From assembly GCA_021442645.1 (NCBI GenBank), contig JABUSR010000233.1, positions 1 through 8,656 on the forward strand: 8,656 bases of DNA, written 5' to 3'. The stretch comes from Ruminiclostridium sp. Lineage in GTDB: Bacteria > Bacillota > Clostridia > Oscillospirales > Oscillospiraceae. The position numbers were made by a program, and so were the translations under genes. The notes beneath the pieces were generated by a model, which did not search any database, had not been told where the DNA came from, and saw only the letters and a list, made by a program, of their open reading frames with translations. Of the stretch, positions 1 to 5,440 are shown piece after piece; positions within the stretch are counted from its first letter, which is position 1; each line of letters opens with the position of its first letter.

Positions 1-396
1 GGCGTCTTTGCCTGCAACCGGATGCTGGACGCCCACCAGTTCCCCCAAGCCAGGGAGGCCATGGAATCCCTGCTTCGGGATAGTTCCGCTCTGCTGGGAA
101 TCCATCGGAGTCTTCTGGTCAACGACCTGGTCTTCTGCGCCCTCCGGGAGGGCGAGGTAGAAAAAGCCAACAGTATGCTCACAAAGGCCCAGAAGAAATT
201 CATGCGCTCCATGAAGTCTTACCCTTCCATCCTGCGAACAGAGTACGCCTACGCCCTGGTGGCAGAGAAAGACGAGGCAAAGGCCGGTCAAATCCGGGAA
301 AAATTTCGGAAGCTCAGCCACTCCTATCCCTATCCCAGCGAGCTGGCAAGCGAGACCGAACTCTTTGACCTGGCAACGGGAGACCCTGACCTGTAA
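1..396 (+). CDS. Hypothetical TPR-like protein, 3' part only
   Basis: The reading frame is open from the first base (GVFACNRMLDAH...) to a TAA at 394-396, so the window cuts the gene and only its last 131 codons are present. The ATG at 22 is internal to the open frame and has no clear ribosome binding site, so it is not a convincing start. The visible part looks all-helical, with paired-helix periodicity: an A...FPQAREAMESLL unit near the left edge, a VEKANSMLTKAQKKF unit about 50 residues later, and a DEAKAGQIREKFRKL unit near the end. This is the pattern of tetratricopeptide-like repeats. No catalytic motif, signal peptide or membrane segment is visible in this part. The C-terminus is acidic. 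TPR-like proteins usually act as protein-binding scaffolds, but no partner can be named. It appears separate from the hemW unit, since a long gap with hairpins and a new promoter follows. Confidence 0.7.
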   Translation, partial: GVFACNRMLDAHQFPQAREAMESLLRDSSALLGIHRSLLVNDLVFCALREGEVEKANSMLTKAQKKFMRSMKSYPSILRTEYAYALVAEKDEAKAGQIREKFRKLSHSYPYPSELASETELFDLATGDPDL

Positions 397-647
397 TATG
401 AAAAAGTATAGCACGGCCTACCAAAGTCTGACAACTCTTTTCCGGGCATCTCCCCGAAAAAACGGAGGCACGGCCTCCTAGATTAAGATCCCCCAGGGCC
501 TCGTGAACTACTCCCCGGAAACAAGCCGGGCGCAAGCCCTAATAGCAGAAATAGAGAGCGTCCCCCAAGGGGCGCTCTCTGTCTGTCCCGCCGGGCGAAC
601 GCCCGCAAATCCTACCAAAATGGTTCGGGTTGTTTTCTGATAACATC
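397..647. other. Gene-free structured intergenic region
   Basis: No credible gene lies between the TAA at 396 and the hemW promoter. The stretch is rich in short inverted repeats: GGAGGC/GCCTCC at 464-469 and 473-478 (3-base loop), CCCGG/CCGGG at 514-518 and 526-530 (7-base loop), the strong hairpin at 553-580, and CGGGC/GCCCG at 592-596 and 601-605 around a GAAC tetraloop. A possible long-range pairing joins 435-447 (CTCTTTTC, then GGGC) to 536-556 (GCCC, then GAAA-T-AGAG), enclosing the first two hairpins. This could be an untranslated tail plus terminator, or a small structured RNA. It matches no riboswitch or ncRNA class that I recognise; a weak resemblance to the 3' side of a 6S RNA bubble (AAGCCCTAATAG) is not enough for a call. 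Confidence 0.4.
553..580. terminator. Strong GC-rich hairpin, terminator-like without U-tract
   Basis: AGAGAGCG (553-560) pairs with CGCTCTCT (573-580). The stem continues through a T:G wobble and three C:G pairs to a 4-base CCAA loop, giving about 12 pairs. On the + strand the following bases are GTCTGTCC, not a T-run, so it is a poor intrinsic terminator by the usual rule. On the - strand the hairpin is followed by ATTTCTGCTATT, which is somewhat more T-rich, but no - strand gene is seen here. It most likely ends or protects the transcript of the upstream TPR-like gene, or is part of a structured RNA. Confidence 0.35.
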
Positions 648-676
648 TTGCCATTTTGCGGAAAAAATCGTATAAT
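648..676 (+). promoter_or_regulatory. Sigma-A type promoter of hemW
   Basis: TTGCCA at 648-653 (4 of 6 matches to TTGACA order, with the key TTG) and a perfect TATAAT at 671-676 are separated by exactly 17 bases. Transcription should begin near 683, leaving a 5' leader of about 33 bases before the hemW ATG at 716. This is the clearest promoter in the window and probably serves hemW through ispE, because no comparable element is seen before the next three genes. Confidence 0.8.
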
Positions 677-703
677 ATAAAGATAGTTATGCATTTGGAG
701 GAC

Positions 704-709
704 AGGAGG
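704..709 (+). promoter_or_regulatory. Ribosome binding site deciding the hemW start
   Basis: AGGAGG lies 6 bases before the ATG at 716. The in-frame ATG at 689 would be only a few bases from the predicted transcription start near 683, and any earlier in-frame start would lie upstream of that site or inside the promoter. The 716 start is therefore strongly preferred. Confidence 0.8.
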
Positions 710-715
710 GATCTT

Positions 716-1921
716 ATGGCGCAGCCACTGGGCATCTATATCCACATTCCCTTCTGTAAGAGTAAGTGTGACTACTGTGATTTCTACTCTCTAGCCGGTC
801 GGGAAGATGCCATGGACCGCTATCAGAAAGCCCTCTTGAGCCACATCAAGACCCTGGCCCCCTTCCTGAAGGGTCGCCCGGTAGACACCATCTATTTTGG
901 CGGCGGCACGCCCTCCTACTACGGGGAGAAGCGTCTGCGGGAGGTCCTGAGTTCCCTCCTGCGTCACTTCTCCGTCAACCGCTCGGCAGAAATCACCCTG
1001 GAGTGCAACCCCGACAGTGTGGACCTTCGCTCTATGGCCAAGCTTCGCCGCGCCGGCTTCAACCGGGTCTCCCTGGGTATGCAGTCTGCTGATTCTCAGC
1101 AGCTCCACTGCATCCACCGCATCCACACCCCCCAGCAGGTTTCAGACGCCGTGCAGGATATCCGCAGGGCCAGATTCGACAATTTTAGTCTGGACCTGAT
1201 TTACGGCCTCCCCGGCCAGACTATGGTAGACTGGGAGCGCACCCTGGCGGCAGCCATCTATCTGGAGCCGGACCACATCTCCTGCTACGGATTGAAGGTC
1301 GAGCCGAATACTCCCCTGTCCCTCCGGGTAGAGGAGGGACTGGAGCTCCCCGACGGAGATGCCCAGGCCGACTTGTATCTCCGGGCTGTGGACTTGCTCA
1401 GCCGCTTCAACTACCGGCAATATGAGATCTCTAACTTTGCCCGCCCAGGTAAGGAGTCCCGCCACAACACCAAGTACTGGATGGGTCAAGAGTATGTGGG
1501 CTTTGGCCCCGGGGCCCACTCCTATTTTCACGGCCGACGCTTCTCCTACGTGCGGGACCTGGAGGCCTATATCTGCGGCATCCCCGCCCAGGAGAATCTG
1601 CTGGAGGAAAACCAGACCATTACCCCGCCGGAGCGTGCCCGGGAGTATCTCCTCCTGCGGATGCGTACCCGCCGTGGCATAGAGGAGTGGGAGTACCGCC
1701 GCACCTTTGGCCTGAATTTCGAACCCATCAGCCACAAGCTGGAACTGTTCGAACGCTATCACTGGGTGGAGCAGTCCGACCGCCGCTGGCATTTCACCCC
1801 CGAGGGTTTTCTACTCTCCAACACCCTGATTTTGGACCTGCTGGATGCCCAGTCGGGCACCCTCAGCGAATGTAAAGACTGGAAGAATTGGATCCACCCC
1901 CATGGATCCAATCCGGACTGA
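716..1921 (+). CDS. hemW: Heme chaperone HemW (radical SAM, HemN-like)
   Basis: The 401-residue product matches the HemW branch of the HemN/coproporphyrinogen oxidase-like radical SAM family, a normal length for it. The 4Fe-4S motif CKSKCDYC is at residues 14-21 (C14, C18, C21). It is followed by D-F rather than the extra cysteine of true HemN, which marks HemW. GGGTPS at 62-67 is the SAM-binding glycine motif, and HNTKYW at 250-255 with GFGPGAHS is the family's central signature. The C-terminal HemW domain (about 300-390) is present. Characterised HemW proteins bind heme and deliver it to hemoprotein targets and do not oxidise coproporphyrinogen; older annotations as an oxygen-independent oxidase are probably wrong. 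The usual LGRxH motif reads IHRIH here. It is the first gene of the cluster, with its own promoter. The ATG at 716 was chosen from the ribosome binding site and the promoter position. Confidence 0.92.
   Translation: MAQPLGIYIHIPFCKSKCDYCDFYSLAGREDAMDRYQKALLSHIKTLAPFLKGRPVDTIYFGGGTPSYYGEKRLREVLSSLLRHFSVNRSAEITLECNPDSVDLRSMAKLRRAGFNRVSLGMQSADSQQLHCIHRIHTPQQVSDAVQDIRRARFDNFSLDLIYGLPGQTMVDWERTLAAAIYLEPDHISCYGLKVEPNTPLSLRVEEGLELPDGDAQADLYLRAVDLLSRFNYRQYEISNFARPGKESRHNTKYWMGQEYVGFGPGAHSYFHGRRFSYVRDLEAYICGIPAQENLLEENQTITPPERAREYLLLRMRTRRGIEEWEYRRTFGLNFEPISHKLELFERYHWVEQSDRRWHFTPEGFLLSNTLILDLLDAQSGTLSECKDWKNWIHPHGSNPD
1887..1912. other. Perfect 9-bp inverted repeat at hemW 3' end
   Basis: ATTGGATCC at 1887-1895 is the exact reverse complement of GGATCCAAT at 1904-1912, with an 8-base loop (ACCCCCAT). 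It lies inside the last hemW codons, ending 9 bases before the coding end. No T-run follows, so it is unlikely to terminate. In the mRNA it could protect 3' ends or set the balance between hemW and the next gene. Confidence 0.5.
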
Positions 1922-1954
1922 TTCATATATTACCCTGCGAAAGGAGACTTCCCC

Positions 1955-3187
1955 ATGAAATACGTACTCATCATCGGCGACGGCATGGCTGACAATCCCG
2001 TCCCTGCCCTGGAGAACAAAACTCCCCTGCAGGCTGCCAGCATCCCCATTATGGACGCCCTGGCCGCCAAGGGCGAGATGGGCAGCGTCATCAACTGCCC
2101 CGGCAACCTGCCCGCAGGCAGTGACACCGCCATTCTCTCCATCTTTGGTGCAGACCCCAAGGTCTGCTACACCGGCCGCTCCCCCCTAGAAGCCGCCGCC
2201 ACCGGCATTCAACTGAAGCCCGGGGATGTGTCCTACCGCTGCAACATGGTCGCCTACGAGGACAATGACCTACCTTTCGAGGAAAAGCGGATCCTCTCCC
2301 ACTCCGGCGGCTCCATTGAGGGCGACCAGTCTATTCAGCTGGTCACCGATCTGTTTGGGGATTCCCGATTCCAGGCCGCTGCGCAGAAGGCAGGTATGGT
2401 GGTCTACCCCGCATCCTCCTTCCGTCACATCGCCGTGCAGGCCCAGGCCAACATTACCGGCATCTCCCTTATCCCCCCCCATGACCACCTGGGCGAAGTC
2501 ATCGGCCCCCTGCTCCCCTCTGGCAACGACAACGCCGCCGTGCTAAAGGAACTGATGGAGCTGGCACACGAAGTGCTGAACCACCATCCCATCAATGAGA
2601 AGCGCCGGGCCGAGAGCAAGCTCCCTGCCAATGGCGTTTGGTTCTGGGCAGAGGGCAGTGCCGTGGCTCTGGACTCCTTCTGGGATAAGTACCACAAGAC
2701 CGGCTGTGTCATCTCTGCCGTCCCCCTGTGCTTCGGCATCGCCCGCCTGTCCGGCCTGGACATCCGGGAGGTAGAAGGTGCAACCGGCGAACTGGACACC
2801 AATTACGAGGGCAAGGTCCAGGCCGCTCTGGAAGAACTGAAGACCCACGACTTCGTCGCTGTCCACGTAGAGGCCCCCGATGAGTGCACCCACAACGGCG
2901 ATCTGCCGGGCAAGATCCAGGCCATCGACTGGCTGGACAGCCGGGTGGTTGGCCCCCTGACCCAAGCGCTGGCTGAGGAAGGCACCGACTACCGTATGCT
3001 AATCCTCTCCGACCACAAGACGCTGACCTCTACCCGCGGCCACGATGCAGAACCCGTCCCCTATCTGCTCTACGACAGCAGAAAAGACTCCAGCCTGGGC
3101 CTCCCCTACTGTGAGGAATCTGGGCTGAAGGGCCCCCTGTACCCTGAGGGTGCCCCCGTTCTCATGAAAAAACTGTTTGAACTTTGA
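1955..3187 (+). CDS. apgM: ApgM-family phosphoglycerate mutase / possible homoserine kinase
   Basis: The 410-residue protein belongs to the archaeal-type cofactor-independent phosphoglycerate mutase family in the alkaline phosphatase superfamily; length is typical. Visible active-site elements are D9 in IIGDGMAD (metal), S56 in AGSDTA (phosphoserine nucleophile), HVEAPDECTHNGD at 304-316 and DHK at 353-355, followed by GHDAEPVPYLLYD (metal ligands and substrate region). The nominal reaction is 3-phosphoglycerate to 2-phosphoglycerate. However, HVEAPDE, PANGVWFWAEG (225-234) and IPPHDH (173-178) are wordings of the bacterial subgroup proposed as a nonorthologous homoserine kinase rather than of archaeal ApgM, so threonine synthesis is a real alternative. 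Unusual residues are K355 in DHK, where subgroup members usually have DHPT, and T312 in THNGD, where GHNGD is usual. AAGGAG at 1941-1946 lies 8 bases before the ATG. It begins 33 bases after hemW, probably co-transcribed. Confidence 0.82.
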   Translation: MKYVLIIGDGMADNPVPALENKTPLQAASIPIMDALAAKGEMGSVINCPGNLPAGSDTAILSIFGADPKVCYTGRSPLEAAATGIQLKPGDVSYRCNMVAYEDNDLPFEEKRILSHSGGSIEGDQSIQLVTDLFGDSRFQAAAQKAGMVVYPASSFRHIAVQAQANITGISLIPPHDHLGEVIGPLLPSGNDNAAVLKELMELAHEVLNHHPINEKRRAESKLPANGVWFWAEGSAVALDSFWDKYHKTGCVISAVPLCFGIARLSGLDIREVEGATGELDTNYEGKVQAALEELKTHDFVAVHVEAPDECTHNGDLPGKIQAIDWLDSRVVGPLTQALAEEGTDYRMLILSDHKTLTSTRGHDAEPVPYLLYDSRKDSSLGLPYCEESGLKGPLYPEGAPVLMKKLFEL

Positions 3188-3198
3188 TTAAAATAAAA

Positions 3199-3222
3199 CA
3201 CTGCAGCACTGCAACACTGCAA
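3199..3222. repeat. Three tandem 8-bp repeats (CACTGCAR)
   Basis: CACTGCAG (3199-3206), CACTGCAA (3207-3214) and CACTGCAA (3215-3222) stand head to tail in the short gap between the ApgM-family gene and the DUF1015 gene. They end 12 bases before the GGAGGA ribosome binding site at 3235-3240. They could be a slippage-prone microsatellite that alters leader length. No symmetrical operator or hairpin of note is formed. Confidence 0.8.
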
Positions 3223-3248
3223 CAAAGAGATTATGGAGGAATATTCAA

Positions 3249-4517
3249 ATGAGTAACATTGCATTCTCCCCTGCTGACATCCTGCTACCCGTTGACTGCG
3301 GCCTGACCAAGTGGGCTGTGGTGGCCTGCGACCAGTACACCTCTCAGCCCGAGTACTGGGAGCGCGTGGACAAGTATGTGGGTGAGGCCCCCTCTACCCT
3401 GCGCCTGATTCTGCCCGAGAGCAAGTTGGAGGGCGACAATGTGGAGGCGGAGATCAAGAAGATCAACGATACCATGGAAAAGTACTTGGAGGAAGATCGT
3501 CTGCGCACCCTGAAAAACGCCCTGCTGTACATTGAGCGCAAGCTGGACAACGGCAAGGTCCGCTACGGCCTGATCGGAAAGCTGGACCTGGAGCAGTATG
3601 ACTACGCCAAGGGCTCCGGCACTCCCATCCGTGCTACCGAGGGCACCGTTCTGGAGCGCATCCCTCCCCGCATGAGAGTCCGCAGGAACGCCCCCATTGA
3701 ACTGCCCCATATCATGGTCCTCATCGATGACCCCGACAAGAGCATCATCGAGCCCCTGCATGATGATAAGGCAAACATGTCCCAGGTCTACATGGCCACT
3801 CTGATGGAACGCGGCGGCCGGATCGAAGGCTATCTGCTGGACGACGCCAAGTCCCAGGAAGTGCTGGACAAGATGGCCGTTCTGGCCGATCCCGAGCGCT
3901 TCAGCAAGTTCTACAACGCCGAAGGCTACCCTGTTCTGACCTTTGCCATGGGCGATGGCAACCACTCTCTGGCCACCGCCAAAGCCTGCTGGGAGGAGCT
4001 AAAGCCCACCCTCAGCGAAGCCGAGCGTGAAAACCACCCTGCCCGCTACGCCCTCATCGAGCTGACCAACCTCCACGATGACTCCCTGGAGTTCGAGGCC
4101 ATCCACCGAGTGCTGGTGGGCGTCGACCCCAAGAAACTGCTGTCCGACTTCATGGCCGCCTACCCCGGTGCACACCTGGGTGAGGGCGAAGGCCATCAAA
4201 TCAAGTATACCATGAAGGGCGAGTCCGGCGTTGTGACCGTTCCCAACCCCACCGCTCAGCTGGAGGTCGGCACCCTGCAGTCCTTCCTGGATACCTATCT
4301 GAAAGAGAACGGCGGTAAGATCGACTACATCCACGGTGAGGACATCACCGCTGAGCTGGCCAACCAGGATGGTGCCATCGGCTTCATCCTCCCCGCTATG
4401 GGCAAGGATCAACTCTTCCCCACGGTTATCTTCGACGGCGCCCTTCCCCGCAAGACCTTCTCCATGGGCGAAGCGCACGACAAGCGCTTCTATCTGGAGT
4501 CCCGTAAGATCAAGTGA
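3249..4517 (+). CDS. DUF1015 family protein, function unassigned
   Basis: The 422-residue protein has the features of the DUF1015 family (COG4198-like): an N-terminal PADILLP...KWAVVACDQYTSQPEYW segment (8-37), a central RATEGTVLERIPPRMRVRR block (128-146), MGDGNHSLATAK at 234-245, and YALIELTNLHDDSLEFEAIHR at 267-287. The GDGNHS motif resembles the DGHHR motif of ParB/sulfiredoxin-fold proteins and of free-serine kinases built on that fold; here the middle H is N and the R is S. That link is my inference. As I recall, DUF1015 genes often sit beside serine-biosynthesis genes (serA, serC) in other genomes, but none is in this window. There is no signal peptide or membrane segment, so it should be cytosolic. 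GGAGGA (3235-3240) lies 8 bases before the ATG. Its stop overlaps the ispE start (GTGA), implying coupled translation. Family assignment is firm; function is open. Confidence 0.88.
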   Translation: MSNIAFSPADILLPVDCGLTKWAVVACDQYTSQPEYWERVDKYVGEAPSTLRLILPESKLEGDNVEAEIKKINDTMEKYLEEDRLRTLKNALLYIERKLDNGKVRYGLIGKLDLEQYDYAKGSGTPIRATEGTVLERIPPRMRVRRNAPIELPHIMVLIDDPDKSIIEPLHDDKANMSQVYMATLMERGGRIEGYLLDDAKSQEVLDKMAVLADPERFSKFYNAEGYPVLTFAMGDGNHSLATAKACWEELKPTLSEAERENHPARYALIELTNLHDDSLEFEAIHRVLVGVDPKKLLSDFMAAYPGAHLGEGEGHQIKYTMKGESGVVTVPNPTAQLEVGTLQSFLDTYLKENGGKIDYIHGEDITAELANQDGAIGFILPAMGKDQLFPTVIFDGALPRKTFSMGEAHDKRFYLESRKIK

Positions 4518-5374
4518 GTTCCCTCACCCTGCAGGCCCCCGCAAAAGTTAACCTTACCCTGGACATTCTTGGCTCCCGTCCCGACGGGTACCACGAAATG
4601 GACATGGTCATGCAGTCCGTTTCCCTCTCCGATGAGGTAACCCTGGATTTGGGTTTTCCCGGCGGGATCCGGGCGGAGTCCGGGCTCCGGTTTCTCCCTA
4701 ACGACAAGAATAATCTGGCCGTGGCGGCTGCCCTAGCCTTTCGCAAGGCCACCGGGCAGACCTGGCAGGACCTGCGCATCAGGCTTAACAAGCGAATCCC
4801 CGTCTGTGCCGGCACTGCCGGAGGCAGCAGCGATGCTGCCGCTGTCCTCCGAGGGCTGAATCACCTCACCAACGCCGGCCTCTCCGATAGGGAACTGTCC
4901 GTGATTGGTCAGACTGTGGGTTCTGACGTACCATACTGCGTCCTGGGCGGCACCGCCTTGGCCCGGGGGCGGGGCGAGATCCTCACCCCCCTTCCTTCTC
5001 TCCCCCCCTGCTATATTGTCCTATGCAAGCCCGCCTTTTCCATTTCTACCCCGGTTCTGTTCCGGGCCTGGGACCGGAACAAGCACCGTCTGCACCCGGA
5101 CACCCGGGGAATGGTAGATGCTCTGGGGACCAGTGACCTGATGGGGATCGGCCGCAGGATGTTCAACGTCTTCGAGGCGGTCCTCACTCCTCACCAGCGG
5201 CGGGAGATTGAATCCATCAAGCTCTCCCTCATCCAATCCGGGGCGTTGGGCTCTGCCATGAGTGGCAGCGGCCCCACCGTACTGGGTCTGTTCGACCGGG
5301 ATACCCTGGCCGAAGACGCTGTCCATACCCTGGAGGCGACCTATTCCGAGGTCTTTCTGACCCGGCCAGTCTGA
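4514..5374 (+). CDS. ispE: 4-diphosphocytidyl-2-C-methyl-D-erythritol kinase IspE
   Basis: This 286-residue GHMP-family kinase phosphorylates 4-diphosphocytidyl-2-C-methylerythritol at the 2-hydroxyl with ATP, in the MEP pathway to isoprenoid precursors, in the cytosol. All hallmarks are visible: APAKVNLTLDILGSRPDGYHE at 8-28 with catalytic K11, the ATP loop PVCAGTAGGSSDAA at 96-109 with D107, SDVPYC at 137-142, and GSAMSGSGPTV at 246-256. Length is typical. The start is a GTG at 4514 overlapping the DUF1015 stop TGA by the GTGA arrangement. It has only a weak upstream GGAG (4496-4499), 14 bases away, so translation probably depends on ribosomes finishing DUF1015. No later in-frame start fits, because the APAK motif begins at residue 8. 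It is the last gene of the hemW cluster by spacing; a 66-base gap follows before a gene of different character. Confidence 0.95.
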   Translation: MSSLTLQAPAKVNLTLDILGSRPDGYHEMDMVMQSVSLSDEVTLDLGFPGGIRAESGLRFLPNDKNNLAVAAALAFRKATGQTWQDLRIRLNKRIPVCAGTAGGSSDAAAVLRGLNHLTNAGLSDRELSVIGQTVGSDVPYCVLGGTALARGRGEILTPLPSLPPCYIVLCKPAFSISTPVLFRAWDRNKHRLHPDTRGMVDALGTSDLMGIGRRMFNVFEAVLTPHQRREIESIKLSLIQSGALGSAMSGSGPTVLGLFDRDTLAEDAVHTLEATYSEVFLTRPV

Positions 5375-5410
5375 GCAGGCCGGCAGAAACCGGGCCTACC
5401 ATATGTTTTT
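5362..5410 (+). terminator. Weak or alternative hairpins at the ispE end
   Basis: Two hairpins compete for the same bases. CCGGCC (5362-5367) can pair with GGCCGG (5378-5383), or AGGCCGG (5377-5383) can pair with CCGGGCCT (5390-5397) with one bulge and a 6-base loop. A run of T at 5405-5410 follows the second hairpin after 7 bases. This may be a weak terminator for the hemW-ispE unit that leaves some read-through into the SLH gene. The gap between stem and T-run is longer than ideal. Confidence 0.35.
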
Positions 5411-5440
5411 AAAGAACAAATCTTGATTGGAGGTTGTAAT

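Noticed and set aside
398..481. Small ORF of 27 codons starting at ATG 398, right after the upstream TAA (MKKYSTAYQSL...).
   Set aside because: The nearest GGGAG is about 15 bases away, the ORF crosses the hairpin region, and its product resembles no known leader peptide. Chance is the simpler explanation, though a comparison among relatives could revive it.
435..556. 6S RNA or other named ncRNA.
   Set aside because: AAGCCCTAATAG and a bulged closing stem recall the 6S layout, but the terminal stem and the characteristic 5' bubble cannot be matched, so no name was given.
656..715. Longer hemW N-terminus starting upstream of 716.
   Set aside because: Those codons overlap the TATAAT box and the region before the predicted transcription start, and the AGGAGG at 704-709 points to 716.
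791..1792. Long - strand ORFs opposite hemW (111 and 216 codons).
   Set aside because: They mirror the codon structure of hemW, have no ribosome binding site or recognisable domain, and hemW has clear catalytic motifs.
3285..3965. A 226-codon - strand ORF opposite DUF1015.
   Set aside because: It is a shadow of high-GC codon bias on the other strand. Its Val/Gln/Leu/Gly-rich translation has no family signature, and DUF1015 is well supported.
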